Source of the DNA: Polynucleobacter sp. AP-Sving-400A-A2
Lineage (GTDB): Bacteria; Pseudomonadota; Gammaproteobacteria; Burkholderiales; Burkholderiaceae
Reading direction: 5' to 3'
Length of the DNA: 64,000 nt
Assembly: GCF_018688155.1 (NCBI RefSeq)
Contig: NZ_CP061312.1
Location: forward strand, 744,001 to 808,000
Shown here: positions 10,593-21,681 of the stretch, piece by piece
Position numbering within the stretch: the stretch's first letter is position 1
How the letters are laid out: the number at the start of each line of letters is the position of its first letter
Notes under the pieces: model-generated
The model's database searches: none
Told to the model about the DNA's origin: nothing
Seen by the model: the letters and a program-made list of their open reading frames with translations, nothing else
Position numbers and translations under genes: made by a program

Positions 10593-12647
10593 ATGCAATT
10601 GACCTTAACTCTTCCTGTTCTCTGCATAATTCCGCTGGCGCCATTATTTGGCTCAGCCATTGCTGGATTATTTGGCACAAAATTAGGTGGCAACAGTATC
10701 GGTAATGGTGCTTGCCAGTTTGTCACTATTCTTGGTGTGATGGTCGCCTTTGTCCTATCTTGTTTTGTACTTGTACAGGTCATGGATGGTTTCTACTTCA
10801 ACGGTACCGTATATCGCTGGATGCAATTGGGTGAGCTCAACCTGGATATTGGCTTCTTGATTGATCCACTGACGGCCACCATGATGTGTGTAGTGACCTT
10901 CGTCTCCCTGATGGTTCACATCTACACCATTGGTTACATGAAAGGTGAGGAAGGTTACAACCGCTTCTTCTCTTACATCTCACTCTTTACCTTTGCCATG
11001 TTGATGCTGGTCATGAGTAATAACCTCTTGCAACTCTTTTTTGGTTGGGAAGCGGTGGGTGTAGTTTCTTATTTGTTGATTGGCTTTTACTATGAGCGTC
11101 AATCAGCTGTATTTGCCAATATGAAGGCCTTCTTGGTTAACCGTGTTGGTGACTTTGGTTTTATTCTCGGCATTGGCTTACTGCTAGCTAGCACTGGTTC
11201 CATGAACTACGACGTGATCTTTGCTCAGAATACCGCTTTAGCTGCACAAACATTGCCAGGTACGAGCTGGAATTTAGTCACCGTAGCCTGCATCTGCCTC
11301 TTTATAGGCGCGATGGGTAAATCAGCTCAATTCCCATTGCACGTCTGGTTGCCAGATTCCATGGAAGGCCCAACCCCAATTTCTGCATTGATTCATGCTG
11401 CAACCATGGTGACCGCCGGCATCTTCATGGTGTCACGTATGTCACCTCTATTTGAGTTATCTGATGCAGCCTTGAGCTTTATTTTAGTAATTGGCTCGAT
11501 CACAGCGCTCTTTATGGGTTTCTTGGGTATCGTCCAAACCGACATCAAGCGGGTAGTAGCTTATTCCACCCTCTCTCAGCTGGGCTACATGACTGTCGCC
11601 TTGGGCGTATCTGCTTATCCAATCGCCATCTTCCATCTGATGACCCATGCATTCTTCAAGGCACTTCTGTTCCTTGCTGCGGGTAGCGTAATTCTAGGCA
11701 TGCATCATGAGCAAGATATGCGCAAGATGGGTGGTCTCTGGAAATATATGCCGATCACTTGCCTTATGATGTTGTTAGGTAACTTGGCATTGGTCGGTAC
11801 GCCATTTTTCTCTGGCTTCTATTCAAAAGACTCCATCATCGAGGCGGTAGCAGCTAGCCATATTCCTGGCTCAGGTTTTGCTTACTTCGCTGTCATGGCC
11901 AGCGTCTTTGTCACTGCCCTATATTCATTCCGTCTGTACTTCTATGTGTTCCATGGTAAAGCCCGTTGGGGACATGATGATGCTCACGCGCACGATCATG
12001 ATCACGCAGAGCAGGGGGATGATCATGCCCACCATGGTTTAGCTCCCGGTCAAAAACCACATGAGTCACCCTTTGTTGTGACCTTGCCTTTGATCTTGTT
12101 GGCCATTCCATCAGTCATCATTGGTTTTTACACAATTACGCCTTTGTTGTTTGGTACCTATTTCGGTGATTCTATTTTTATTGATCTAGCTCGTCATCCG
12201 GTCATGAAGGAGTTGGAGGATGAATTCCACGGCCCAATCGCCATGGCAATACATTCATTCACCTCACCGGTGTTGCTATTGGTTGTTCTGGGTGTATTGA
12301 CTGCGGCGATCGGTTATCTCTGGGCTCCAAAGTTGCCCGGCGTAGTTGCTCAAGCATTTGCGCCTATCAAGAAGTTGATGGACAACAAATACTATCTCGA
12401 TGATCTAAACCAAGCGGTATTCGCCAAAGGTTTGTTATGGATCGGTGGTGTTTTGTGGCATCGCGGTGATCAACAGGCTATCGACGGCTTCTTAGTCAAC
12501 GGTAGTGCGCATGCAGTAGGGCGCTTGTCCACAGTTATTCGCCATTTGCAATCCGGCTATCTCTACCACTATGCCTTCGCAATGATTGCGGGCTTGGCGG
12601 TCTTGCTAGCTTGGGTTTTGTACGCTTACCTGCCGTTTGTTCGCTAG
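10593..12647 (+). CDS. nuoL: NADH-quinone oxidoreductase subunit L, with His/Asp-rich loop
   Basis: Largest antiporter-like proton-pumping subunit of complex I, 684 residues, with the long lateral helix that braces the membrane arm. Conserved features include FFGWEAVGVVSYLLIGF (the Glu of the pumping channel), GDFGFILG, GAMGKSAQFPLHVWLPDSMEGPTPISALIHAATMV and SQLGYM. Residues 461-481 form a charged loop with eight histidines and six aspartates (nt 11973-12035) between membrane helices. Loops in this place vary between species, and this one resembles a metal-binding stretch; no function is established. The protein otherwise has normal family length. Confidence 0.97.
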   Translation: MQLTLTLPVLCIIPLAPLFGSAIAGLFGTKLGGNSIGNGACQFVTILGVMVAFVLSCFVLVQVMDGFYFNGTVYRWMQLGELNLDIGFLIDPLTATMMCVVTFVSLMVHIYTIGYMKGEEGYNRFFSYISLFTFAMLMLVMSNNLLQLFFGWEAVGVVSYLLIGFYYERQSAVFANMKAFLVNRVGDFGFILGIGLLLASTGSMNYDVIFAQNTALAAQTLPGTSWNLVTVACICLFIGAMGKSAQFPLHVWLPDSMEGPTPISALIHAATMVTAGIFMVSRMSPLFELSDAALSFILVIGSITALFMGFLGIVQTDIKRVVAYSTLSQLGYMTVALGVSAYPIAIFHLMTHAFFKALLFLAAGSVILGMHHEQDMRKMGGLWKYMPITCLMMLLGNLALVGTPFFSGFYSKDSIIEAVAASHIPGSGFAYFAVMASVFVTALYSFRLYFYVFHGKARWGHDDAHAHDHDHAEQGDDHAHHGLAPGQKPHESPFVVTLPLILLAIPSVIIGFYTITPLLFGTYFGDSIFIDLARHPVMKELEDEFHGPIAMAIHSFTSPVLLLVVLGVLTAAIGYLWAPKLPGVVAQAFAPIKKLMDNKYYLDDLNQAVFAKGLLWIGGVLWHRGDQQAIDGFLVNGSAHAVGRLSTVIRHLQSGYLYHYAFAMIAGLAVLLAWVLYAYLPFVR

Positions 12648-12671
12648 GCCTTTGTTACTTAAGTAGCCATC

Positions 12672-14138
12672 ATGATTCTTTCTTACGCCATCTGGATCCC
12701 GATTTTCTTCGGCATCATTATTTTGTTCTACGGTTCAGAGAGACCTACAGCCGGTGTTCGCTGGTTAGCCCTTTTCGGTTCCGTATTGGGCTTTATTGCA
12801 ACGCTGCCATTAATCATCCATTTTGATATTGCCAACCCTGGCATGCAATTTGTTGAAAAGATGAGTTGGATCCCGCGTTACGACATTAACTATCACTTGG
12901 GTATTGACGGCATATCAGTTTGGTTTATTGTCTTGACCGCTTTCATTAATATTTTTGTCGTCATTGCAGCTTGGGAAGTGATTGATAAGAAGGTTTCGCA
13001 ATACATGGCCTCTTTCTTAATCCTTTCTGGATTAATGATTGGGGTATTCGCAGCCCTTGATGCTTTGTTGTTCTATGTATTCTTTGAAGCAACTCTAATC
13101 CCAATGTACATCATCATCGGCGTATGGGGCGGTCATAACCGGATCTATGCGGCATTTAAGTTCTTCTTGTATACCTTGCTTGGCTCATTGCTGACTTTGA
13201 TTGCCATGCTGTACTTGTATAACGTAACTAATACTTTTGATATCTTGGCTTGGCATAACGCACGCCTTGATATTGTTGAGCAAATCCTCCTGTTCTTTGC
13301 CTTCTTTATGGCATTCGCTGTAAAGGTTCCAATGTGGCCTTTGCATACTTGGTTACCAGACGTTCACGTTGAAGCGCCTACTGGCGGATCTGTAGTATTG
13401 GCAGCGATCATGTTGAAGCTCGGTGCTTATGGCTTCCTGCGTTTCTCATTACCAATTGCTCCAGACGCAAGTCAGTATCTTGGACCATTCATCATCTTCT
13501 TATCCTTAGTGGCTGTGATCTACGTAGGTGCAGTAGCGCTGGTTCAAAAAGACATGAAGAAGCTGGTGGCCTACTCCTCAGTAGCGCATATGGGTTTTGT
13601 GACACTCGGCTTCTTCCTCTTCAGCCCTTTGGGTATTGAGGGTGGCATTGTGCAGATGATTTCTCACGGCTTTGTTGCTGGTGCCATGTTCCTTTCAATT
13701 GGTGTGCTGTATGACCGCATGCATACCCGCCAAATTGCGGATTACGGTGGTGTTGTACACCGCATGCCTGCCTTTACAGCGTTTGCAGTTTTAATGGCAA
13801 TGGCGAACTGTGGTTTACCCGCTACCTCTGGTTTTGTGGGTGAATTCATGGTGATTCTGGCTGCCGTGGATTACGACTTCGTGATTGGTATCTTGGCAGC
13901 AACCGCTTTGATTCTGAGCGCTGCTTATTCCTTGTGGATGGTTAAGCGTGTATTCTTCGGCGCGATTACTAATGCGCATGTTGAGGAATTAAAAGATCTC
14001 AATGCGCGTGAGTATTTCATGATGGCGGCGCTTTCCATCTGTGTGATCGGTATGGGCGTTTATCCAAAACCGTTTACTGACATCATTCATCCAGCCGTGA
14101 TTAATCTGCTACAGCATGTCGCTGTCAGCAAACTCTGA
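12672..14138 (+). CDS. nuoM: NADH-quinone oxidoreductase subunit M
   Basis: Antiporter-like proton-pumping subunit of complex I (the ND4 equivalent), 488 residues with about 14 membrane helices. Conserved elements are FFEATLIPMYIIIGVWGG, which carries the channel glutamate, AFAVKVPMWPLHTWLPDVHVEAPTGGSVVLAAIMLK with its lysine, and AYSSVAHMGF. It starts 24 bp after nuoL and ends 10 bp before nuoN. Confidence 0.97.
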   Translation: MILSYAIWIPIFFGIIILFYGSERPTAGVRWLALFGSVLGFIATLPLIIHFDIANPGMQFVEKMSWIPRYDINYHLGIDGISVWFIVLTAFINIFVVIAAWEVIDKKVSQYMASFLILSGLMIGVFAALDALLFYVFFEATLIPMYIIIGVWGGHNRIYAAFKFFLYTLLGSLLTLIAMLYLYNVTNTFDILAWHNARLDIVEQILLFFAFFMAFAVKVPMWPLHTWLPDVHVEAPTGGSVVLAAIMLKLGAYGFLRFSLPIAPDASQYLGPFIIFLSLVAVIYVGAVALVQKDMKKLVAYSSVAHMGFVTLGFFLFSPLGIEGGIVQMISHGFVAGAMFLSIGVLYDRMHTRQIADYGGVVHRMPAFTAFAVLMAMANCGLPATSGFVGEFMVILAAVDYDFVIGILAATALILSAAYSLWMVKRVFFGAITNAHVEELKDLNAREYFMMAALSICVIGMGVYPKPFTDIIHPAVINLLQHVAVSKL

Positions 14139-14148
14139 GTAAAAGCTA

Positions 14149-15654
14149 ATGCAAGCATTCGACCTATACGCCGTCCTGCCGGAACTCGTTTTACTGGTAG
14201 TCACCTGCTTTTTGCTGGTGGCGAGTGTTTATGTACCTGAGCGTCAGCCAGCCACTCCGGGTGTAGAGCAAGACATATTCCACACACCACGTGGCGTTGG
14301 TTTTGTTTACTTTTTCACCATCATCTTGTTGGTGTATTTGATCTTTGCATTTGTAGGTCGCATGGGTGATGTATCCATCGTGGCTATGAATGGCTTATTT
14401 CAGTCAGACCCCATTTCAAATCTCTTAAAAGCCTGTTCATGTGCTGCAGTATTAGTGAGCTTGGTATATTCAAAGAAGTACCTGTCTGATCGTGCATTGT
14501 TTCGTCCTGACTTCATTGTCTTGGCTTTGCTAGCCCTGTTAGGTCAGTGCGTATTAATTTCGGGCGCAAATCTGCTTATGCTCTATTTAGGTTTGGAGCT
14601 GATGGCTTTGCCAACCTATGCTTTGGTTGCGATGCGTCACAGCAGCGAGAAGAGTGTTGAGGCAGGTATCAAATACTTCATCTTGGGTGCTTTGGCGTCT
14701 GGTTTCTTGCTCTACGGTATGTCGATGTTGTATGGCGTAACTGGTTCGCTCGATTTAATTGAGATCTTCAGAACAGTAGCCGACCCTCGTGTGAATCATT
14801 TGGTGATGGCTTTCGGCTTGGTATTTATTGTCTCTGGCTTAGCCTTTAAGTTAGGGGTTGTACCGTTTCATATGTGGGTGCCTGATGTATACCAAGGCGC
14901 TCCAACAGCAGTGACTTTAATGATTGCAGCTGCGCCTAAGTTAGCTGCTTTTGCACTGCTATTCAGACTTTTGGTAAATACACTTTTACCGCTGATGGGT
15001 GATTGGCAGCCAATGCTGGTGATCCTTGCCGTTTTATCTTTAGTGGTAGGAAACGTTACCGCTATTGCACAAACCAATATCAAGCGAATGCTAGCTTATT
15101 CTGCTATCGCGCAAATGGGCTTTGTATTACTGGGTATGTTATCTGTGTTTGATGATCATGCATTTAGTGCATCGATGTTCTATGCTATTACCTATGTATT
15201 GACTACCTTGGGTAGCTTCGGCCTTCTCATGATCTTGTCACGCAAGGGTCATGATTGCGAAACCATTGATGACCTCAAAGGTTTAAATAAGCGCCACCCC
15301 TGGTTTGCATTCATTGGCTTGGTAATGATGTTTTCCTTGGCGGGTATTCCGCCAACAGTGGGCTTTGCGGCCAAACTTGGCGTACTTGAGGCGCTAGTTG
15401 ATGGTGAGCATACCTTCTTAGCAATTATTGCCGTAATGGCCTCTTTGATCGGTGCCTTCTACTACCTGCGAGTGGTTAAGGTGATGTACTTTGATGAGCC
15501 AAAAGAAGAGCATGCTGCTGAGATTTCAGGATCTGGCTTTGCTCGTGGACTGCTGAGTCTGAATGCCATCTTTGTTCTGGCTTTAGGAATCTTCCCGGCT
15601 AGCCTAATGGCTATTTGTTTAGACACTATGCGTCGTACCTTATTAGGTTCATAG
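14149..15654 (+). CDS. nuoN: NADH-quinone oxidoreductase subunit N
   Basis: Third antiporter-like proton-pumping subunit of complex I (the ND2 equivalent), 501 residues. Diagnostic stretches are [39 protein letters not shown] and [16 protein letters not shown]. It is the last gene of the 14-gene operon. The stop at 15652-15654 is followed within 30 bp by a good intrinsic terminator. Confidence 0.97.
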   Translation: MQAFDLYAVLPELVLLVVTCFLLVASVYVPERQPATPGVEQDIFHTPRGVGFVYFFTIILLVYLIFAFVGRMGDVSIVAMNGLFQSDPISNLLKACSCAAVLVSLVYSKKYLSDRALFRPDFIVLALLALLGQCVLISGANLLMLYLGLELMALPTYALVAMRHSSEKSVEAGIKYFILGALASGFLLYGMSMLYGVTGSLDLIEIFRTVADPRVNHLVMAFGLVFIVSGLAFKLGVVPFHMWVPDVYQGAPTAVTLMIAAAPKLAAFALLFRLLVNTLLPLMGDWQPMLVILAVLSLVVGNVTAIAQTNIKRMLAYSAIAQMGFVLLGMLSVFDDHAFSASMFYAITYVLTTLGSFGLLMILSRKGHDCETIDDLKGLNKRHPWFAFIGLVMMFSLAGIPPTVGFAAKLGVLEALVDGEHTFLAIIAVMASLIGAFYYLRVVKVMYFDEPKEEHAAEISGSGFARGLLSLNAIFVLALGIFPASLMAICLDTMRRTLLGS

Positions 15655-15681
15655 GCCAAATCACCATTTAGCTAGTGATAT

Positions 15682-15708
15682 GGGCTCCTGACGGGAGCCT
15701 TTTTCTTT
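15682..15708 (+). terminator. intrinsic terminator after the nuo operon
   Basis: Perfect 6-bp stem GGCTCC (15683-15688) and GGAGCC (15694-15699) around the loop TGACG, followed by TTTTTCTTT. It lies 28 bp after the nuoN stop and ends the nuoA-N transcript. Confidence 0.88.
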
Positions 15709-15759
15709 GATGTCACCTGGATTTTGTATGATGGATGTTCAAATAATGAAAGATGCACC

Positions 15760-16362
15760 ATGACTGAAAAATCATTTAAAGACCTGCCAATCGGTGACGC
15801 CCATTTGAGGGAAGAGCGCTTGTCTGGTGAGGATATTTACGGTGGTATCTTTTTAAATATGAAGCGCGATCAAGTTAGTCTGCCAGATGGCAATCAGGCC
15901 GTTCGTGAATATCTGACGCACCCTGGCGCAGTCGCTATTCTGGCGATCTTAGATGATGGCAGGGTGTTGATGGAACGCCAATACCGCTACCCCATCGCAA
16001 AGGCCTGTATTGAGATTCCTGCGGGTAAGCTGGAAATTGGTGAAGATCGATTGCTCTGCGCCCAACGAGAGCTTGAGGAGGAGACGGGCTATTCTGCAAG
16101 TAAATGGAGTTTTATTCGTCGCATTCATCCGGTGATCTCTTACTCGACCGAGTTTATTGATATCTATCTTGCTGAAGGTTTAGTTTCCGGCAAAAGCCAC
16201 TTAGATGATGAAGAGTTTTTGGATGTATTTGCTGCCCCTCTGGAGCAATTATTAGAGTGGGTGGAGCAGGGTGAAATTACTGACGTAAAGACGACCATTG
16301 CAACTTATTGGTTGGATCGCTATCGTCGTGGTTTAGTAAGTCCTGAGACTATCTCGGGGTAA
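15760..16362 (+). CDS. NUDIX hydrolase, ADP-ribose pyrophosphatase-like
   Basis: Predicted Mg-dependent hydrolase of a nucleoside-diphosphate derivative, most like the ADP-ribose pyrophosphatase (NudF) group. The full Nudix box is present: a Gly, five residues, Glu, seven residues, then RELEEETGY (in the segment GKLEIGEDRLL...), at about residues 90-112. I took the ATG at 15760 (200 residues, MTEKSFKDLP). A TTG at 15724 in the same frame would add 12 residues with no clear ribosome-binding site. It follows the nuo terminator, so it has its own promoter. Substrate is inferred from the family only. Confidence 0.85.
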   Translation: MTEKSFKDLPIGDAHLREERLSGEDIYGGIFLNMKRDQVSLPDGNQAVREYLTHPGAVAILAILDDGRVLMERQYRYPIAKACIEIPAGKLEIGEDRLLCAQRELEEETGYSASKWSFIRRIHPVISYSTEFIDIYLAEGLVSGKSHLDDEEFLDVFAAPLEQLLEWVEQGEITDVKTTIATYWLDRYRRGLVSPETISG

Positions 16363-16422
16363 TTGAACAATCCTTTAAAATAGGGCTATTGAATTTGGTA
16401 TTTTTGCCCCTATATAGATCTT

Positions 16423-16950
16423 ATGAAAGTTTACAACCTCGCTTGTCCATTGTCTCATCGCTTTGAGGGATGGTTTGCCTCTGAAGAGGATTGCCTTGCT
16501 CAGCAAGACAAGGGAATGCTGGCATGTCCTATTTGCGATAGTACCGAGATTACTCGGATGCCTTCGGCCCCCCATATTGCTAAATCAGGATCTAGCAAAG
16601 ATATCCCGACTTCAACTGAGTTGACTGTGGCTAGTTCAACCTCAACTGAGCATGCCGGTGTCAGCGGCACATTGAGTGGCGATGTCCTTGCTTTAACTGG
16701 TAGCGATCATTCTCAGTTAGAGGCACAGGTACAGGCAGCCTTTTTAAAAGGCATGCGTGATTTAATGGGTAAATCCGAAGATGTAGGAAACTCTTTTGCA
16801 GAAGAGGCTAGAAAGATTCATTACAAAGAGTCGCCTGAGCGCAGTATCCGCGGTCAAACTACGCTAGATGAAGCTGAGGCTTTGCGCGACGAGGGGATTG
16901 AGGTCATGGCCATGCCCATGATGCCTGCCTTCAAAAACACTCTGCAGTAG
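16423..16950 (+). CDS. DUF1178 family protein
   Basis: A 175-residue cytoplasmic protein of the DUF1178 family, common in alpha- and betaproteobacteria and of unknown function. The N-terminal MKVYNLACPLSHRFEGWFAS is the family hallmark. CPICDS, with the earlier Cys8, could form a small zinc site. The middle (about 55-90) is a low-complexity Ser/Thr-rich linker, and the C-terminal part includes the conserved AEEARKIHYKE and AEALRDEGIEV segments. In related genomes it often lies next to a NUDIX gene, as here (60 bp gap). Confidence 0.88.
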   Translation: MKVYNLACPLSHRFEGWFASEEDCLAQQDKGMLACPICDSTEITRMPSAPHIAKSGSSKDIPTSTELTVASSTSTEHAGVSGTLSGDVLALTGSDHSQLEAQVQAAFLKGMRDLMGKSEDVGNSFAEEARKIHYKESPERSIRGQTTLDEAEALRDEGIEVMAMPMMPAFKNTLQ

Positions 16951-17020
16951 CCAGCACCATCCTAATTCCCCTATACTTAATGTGTACCCAGGTTCTGGAT
17001 ATCACCATTAATTAGGATAG

Positions 17021-17785
<765 letters not shown>

Positions 17786-17829
17786 GCTCCATTCATTAAT
17801 ACCTTAATCCGTAGCCGAAAGCCTGCCCT

Positions 17830-18483
17830 GTGACCTTTCTGGATATTCTTGCCCAGTTAGCCCAGGGCATTTCTTATACGGTTTTAGTCACTCTCGTTTG
17901 CTCACTAACAGGCTTAGTAGTCGGCTTATTTTTAGCAAGCCTACGCCGTCTCGATATTTCCTGGCTAAGCCCGCTGATTGACTGCTACACCTATGTCTTT
18001 AGAGGTGTACCAGTTTTAGTCTTACTGTTTATGGTGTATTTTGGCTTACCAGGCATTGGTTTTAAGGTTCCGCCTTTAATGGCGATGGCGCTCAGCTTAG
18101 GCCTTGTAGCATCTGCATATTTAGCCGAGGTATTTCGGGGGGCGTTTAACTCAGTAGATCCTGCTGAAGTGATTGCTGCCCAGGCCATGGGAATGACTCG
18201 TATACAGGTTCTCAGGTTTATCGAGTTACCCCAGATGCTGCGATTTTCAGTGCCGGGTATGCTTAATGAATTCACTTCAGTACTTAAATATTCTCCATTT
18301 GCCTATACGGTGGGGATTCCGGAGATTACCAAGCAAGCTATGACACTCACTTCAACCACGCTCCGTGGCATAGAGGTCTATCTAGCTGTGGGCATTTTAT
18401 ATTTCGTGATCTACCGAATTTGCTTAATCGGCGTTCAGCTTCTGAGTAAGCGTTTTCAAATCCCAGGGATGACTCCAGCATGA
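17830..18483 (+). CDS. polar amino-acid ABC transporter permease 1
   Basis: Inner-membrane permease of the HisMQ/GlnP type, 217 residues with about five membrane helices. The N-terminal LAQGISYTVLVTLVCSLTG and the cytoplasmic EAA loop (DPAEVIAAQAMGMTRIQVLRFIELPQMLR) are typical of the family. The start is a GTG at 17830. It shares its layout with the second permease at 19249, and the two probably form a heterodimer. Confidence 0.88.
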   Translation: MTFLDILAQLAQGISYTVLVTLVCSLTGLVVGLFLASLRRLDISWLSPLIDCYTYVFRGVPVLVLLFMVYFGLPGIGFKVPPLMAMALSLGLVASAYLAEVFRGAFNSVDPAEVIAAQAMGMTRIQVLRFIELPQMLRFSVPGMLNEFTSVLKYSPFAYTVGIPEITKQAMTLTSTTLRGIEVYLAVGILYFVIYRICLIGVQLLSKRFQIPGMTPA

Positions 18484-18517
18484 GCACTGGCACCACATTA
18501 TTTAAAGAGGTAAACCT

Positions 18518-19249
18518 GTGGCATTAATTCAAGTGAGAGATTTGGTTAAAGAGTTTGATGGGCAAACTGTCTTATCCAACATCAACCTGGATTTAAAAGA
18601 GGGCGATGTTCAGGTCTTGATGGGCGCTTCTGGCTCTGGTAAATCTACTTTATTGCGTTGCCTTAATCGTTTGGTTGAGCCTACCTCGGGATCGATTGTT
18701 TTTAAAGGCAAGGAAGTATTGTATCCTGACGTGGATGTCCGCGAGTTGCGCAAGCAAATTGGTTTTGTATTTCAGCAATTCGCACTTTACAGTCATCTCA
18801 CCGTATTAGATAACGTTTCATTAGGCCTACGCAAGCTACACAAGATGGGTAAAGCGGAGGCAAAAGAAAAAGCCCTTCTAGAGCTATCCCATTTTGAAAT
18901 GACGTCCCATCAAGATAAATATCCCTCCCAGCTTTCTGGCGGACAGAAGCAGCGGGTGGCTATTGCCCGTGCACTTGCGATGGATCCAGCAGTCTTGGTT
19001 CTCGATGAACCTACCTCAGCACTCGATCCTGTGATGTCTAGAGATGTGGCGGATCTCATTAACCGCTTGCATAGCGAAGGGATCACGATGATCTGCGTGA
19101 CCCATGACCTGAACTTGGCTCGCAATATTGCAGATACCGTGATGTTTCTGGATCGTGGCGTCATTCGGGCTGATGATCGAATCGATGTATTGAGTAAACA
19201 TTCCGATCCAGATATCAAAGCCTTCTTTGGCGCTGAGGAGAAGCGTTGA
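18518..19249 (+). CDS. polar amino-acid ABC transporter ATP-binding protein
   Basis: ATPase subunit of the importer, 243 residues. Walker A is GASGSGKST, the signature motif LSGGQKQR, Walker B VLVLDEP, and the H-loop lies in CVTHDLNLAR. The start is a GTG at 18518 with AAAGAGG (18504-18510) seven bases upstream. It lies between the two permease genes and overlaps the next one in TGATG. Confidence 0.92.
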   Translation: MALIQVRDLVKEFDGQTVLSNINLDLKEGDVQVLMGASGSGKSTLLRCLNRLVEPTSGSIVFKGKEVLYPDVDVRELRKQIGFVFQQFALYSHLTVLDNVSLGLRKLHKMGKAEAKEKALLELSHFEMTSHQDKYPSQLSGGQKQRVAIARALAMDPAVLVLDEPTSALDPVMSRDVADLINRLHSEGITMICVTHDLNLARNIADTVMFLDRGVIRADDRIDVLSKHSDPDIKAFFGAEEKR

Positions 19250-19914
19250 TGGGAGGGTGGCCATCCTTCGTTCGTGATCTCACGGAGCAGATGCCCTTGA
19301 TTTTGACGGGGCTAGTGAAGACCTTGCAATTGGCGGGCTTGATTAGTGTTTCAGGATTACTTTTAGGCATCGTCGTGTTTTATCTCACGCTGAGTAAAAA
19401 CCAATATGTGCGTAGCGCCACTAATTCTTACATCTCCTTTTTTATCGGCATGCCCTTGATTGTTTTATTGTTCTTGATGTATTACGGCTTGCCACAGTGG
19501 GGCGTTCGACTCTCTCCATTCACAGTCGCTTTCATTGGCTTTACATTCAACGTAGCAGCCTACAATGCGGCATATTTAAAGACTGCCTTTAATGGTTTAG
19601 ATAAAAGTCAGTTAGAGGCGGCAAGTGCACAGGGCTTCAGTCCTTTGCAGATCTTTCGTTTGATTACTTTGCCGCAAGTGATTCGCTTTTCTATTCCAGC
19701 ACTCACCAATCAAGTGATTGCCAATCTCAAAGACAGTTCAGTTGCTTTCTTGATTCAGTACACCGAATTCTTTGCTCGAGTACAAGAGTTGGCCGCAAGC
19801 AACTTCCAATTCTTTAAAGCCTATTTCTTGGCCGCATTAGTCTATCTGGCCCTGGTATCGGTGATTGTGTTATTTGCTCGTGCCATCGAGAGGCGTTACC
19901 TGATTCCTGCCTAG
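19249..19914 (+). CDS. polar amino-acid ABC transporter permease 2
   Basis: Second HisMQ-type permease, 221 residues. It has the N-terminal LILTGLVKTLQLAGLISVSGLLLG and the EAA loop (DKSQLEAASAQGFSPLQIFRLITLPQVIR). I chose the ATG at 19249, which overlaps the ATPase stop as TGATG. The TTG three bases earlier is less likely. A bidirectional terminator lies after the stop. Confidence 0.88.
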   Translation: MGGWPSFVRDLTEQMPLILTGLVKTLQLAGLISVSGLLLGIVVFYLTLSKNQYVRSATNSYISFFIGMPLIVLLFLMYYGLPQWGVRLSPFTVAFIGFTFNVAAYNAAYLKTAFNGLDKSQLEAASAQGFSPLQIFRLITLPQVIRFSIPALTNQVIANLKDSSVAFLIQYTEFFARVQELAASNFQFFKAYFLAALVYLALVSVIVLFARAIERRYLIPA

Positions 19915-19940
19915 CTTCACCACTGAATCAAAAGTAAATG

Positions 19941-19976
19941 ATAAAAAATAGCGACCCGAGGGTCGCTATTGTTATC
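19941..19976. terminator. bidirectional intrinsic terminator between ABC operon and mmsA
   Basis: Perfect 10-bp stem AATAGCGACC (19947-19956) and GGTCGCTATT (19961-19970) with loop CGAG. On the minus strand it is followed by TTTTTTAT, a strong end for mmsA, 40 bp after its stop. On the plus strand the T-run is weaker, but it also sits 33 bp after the importer operon. Confidence 0.85.
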
Positions 19977-20009
19977 TGCAGATGCTTGTTACATTACTGC
20001 TGCATCTAA

Positions 20010-21530
20010 TTACTTCGAAGTCGGCATCACAAACTCTGCACCCTTGGCAATACTCTCAGGCCAGCGTTGCATCACGCTCTTTTGCTTGGTATAGAAACGA
20101 ACACCTTCTTTGCCGTAGGCATGCATATCGCCAAAGAGGGATTTCTTCCAACCACCAAAACCATGCCAAGCCATTGGAACTGGAATAGGTACATTAATAC
20201 CAACCATACCCACTTGTACACGGCGAGCAAATTCACGGGCAATATTACCGTCGCTCGTAAAGCAAGCTACACCATTACCAAACTCACAGGAGTTCACTAA
20301 ATTGAGTGCTTCGGTGAAGTTTGCCACGCGCATGCAAGAGAGTACTGGTCCGAAGATTTCTTCTAGATAGATCTTCATCTCGGAGGTAACGTTATCAAAC
20401 AGTGTGCCGCCGATAAAGAAGCCATTCTCATGTCCTGGCACTTTCAAACCGCGACCATCTACTAATAACTTTGCACCGGAGGCAACGCCGCTATCAATGT
20501 AGCCAGTGATGCGCTCTAAGGCAGCTTTAGTAACAATAGGGCCCATTTCAGCATCGAGCTCCATACCGTTCTTCACCTTCAGGGTCTTGGTACGCTCGAT
20601 CAGTTTTGGCATGATTTTCTCGGCTACATCGCCCACCAAAACTGCCACTGAGATTGCCATGCAGCGCTCACCAGCAGAGCCATAGGCTGCACCAATCAAA
20701 GCGTCAATTGTTTTATCGATATCAGCATCTGGCATCACTACCATGTGATTCTTAGCGCCACCTAAAGCCTGGGAGCGCTTGCCGAAGTGTGCGCAACGCT
20801 CATAGATATAGTTAGCAATAGGGGTAGAACCTACAAAGCTTACTGCCTTGACATCGGGATTCTCAATCAAGGCATCAACCGCTTCTTTATCGCCTTGCAC
20901 CACATTAAATACACCGTCAGGCAAGCCAGCCTGAGTCAGCAACTTCGCCATGAATAATGAAGCAGATGGATCGGTTGGGCTAGGCTTCAGAATGAAGGTA
21001 TTGCCACAGGCAATCGCCACTGGAAACATCCACATGGGGACCATGACGGGGAAGTTAAATGGCGTCACGCCAGCAACCACACCTAAAGGCTGGCGCATGA
21101 CCCAGTTATCAATATCGGTCGACACTTGCTCGGTGTAATCACCCTTGAGCAGTTCTGGAATACCGGTAGCAAATTCAACAATCTCGATACCGCGAGTCAC
21201 TTCGCCCTGAGCGTCGGTAAATACTTTACCGTGTTCAGCAGTAATGATGGCAGCCAGCTCATCACGGTTGGCGTTGAGTAGCTCAAGATACTTAAACATA
21301 ATGCGCGCACGGCGTAATGGGGAGGTCTGGCTCCAGGTCTTGAATGCTGCCTGCGCATTTGCTACAACCTCATCAACCTCTTTACGGCTAGCTAGGGCCA
21401 CGCGTCTTGCGACAGCGCCTGTGGAGGGATTAAATACATCGGCGAAACGACCATCTTTAGGGTTGACGACTTTACCGCCAACGAAATGGCCAATATCTTC
21501 TTTTGATGTAAATGCTTGGGGTGCGCTCAT
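20010..21530 (-). CDS. mmsA: methylmalonate-semialdehyde dehydrogenase (CoA-acylating)
   Basis: NAD- and CoA-dependent aldehyde dehydrogenase that converts methylmalonate semialdehyde to propionyl-CoA, and malonate semialdehyde to acetyl-CoA, in valine and myo-inositol breakdown. The 506-residue protein shows the MmsA-specific [30 protein letters not shown] and [14 protein letters not shown] stretches, the catalytic cysteine in [11 protein letters not shown], and the C-terminal [13 protein letters not shown]. It is a single gene with its own terminator, divergent from an old-yellow-enzyme gene 151 bp away. The propionyl-CoA it makes is also the product of the PrpE-type synthetase at 33.3 kb, though the two are not adjacent. 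Confidence 0.92.
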   Translation of the reverse strand: MSAPQAFTSKEDIGHFVGGKVVNPKDGRFADVFNPSTGAVARRVALASRKEVDEVVANAQAAFKTWSQTSPLRRARIMFKYLELLNANRDELAAIITAEHGKVFTDAQGEVTRGIEIVEFATGIPELLKGDYTEQVSTDIDNWVMRQPLGVVAGVTPFNFPVMVPMWMFPVAIACGNTFILKPSPTDPSASLFMAKLLTQAGLPDGVFNVVQGDKEAVDALIENPDVKAVSFVGSTPIANYIYERCAHFGKRSQALGGAKNHMVVMPDADIDKTIDALIGAAYGSAGERCMAISVAVLVGDVAEKIMPKLIERTKTLKVKNGMELDAEMGPIVTKAALERITGYIDSGVASGAKLLVDGRGLKVPGHENGFFIGGTLFDNVTSEMKIYLEEIFGPVLSCMRVANFTEALNLVNSCEFGNGVACFTSDGNIAREFARRVQVGMVGINVPIPVPMAWHGFGGWKKSLFGDMHAYGKEGVRFYTKQKSVMQRWPESIAKGAEFVMPTSK

Positions 21531-21681
21531 AGTAATTTACTTAATATTCTATTGTCTGGTTTTGGGTTCAATAAAGGTGCTTGGGCTAGATTCCGCACAA
21601 CTTTGTGGTCTCGTTTATTCTACTGAATCTATTTTATCGCTTTAGCTAGTTTTACGCTTTTTCGGCCCTAAAGGTAAGCAA

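Noticed and set aside
18504..19249. Assignment of the ABC importer to a specific amino acid (histidine, glutamine or arginine)
   Set aside because: Binding-protein residues that set specificity cannot be resolved by eye, so only a polar amino-acid type is claimed.
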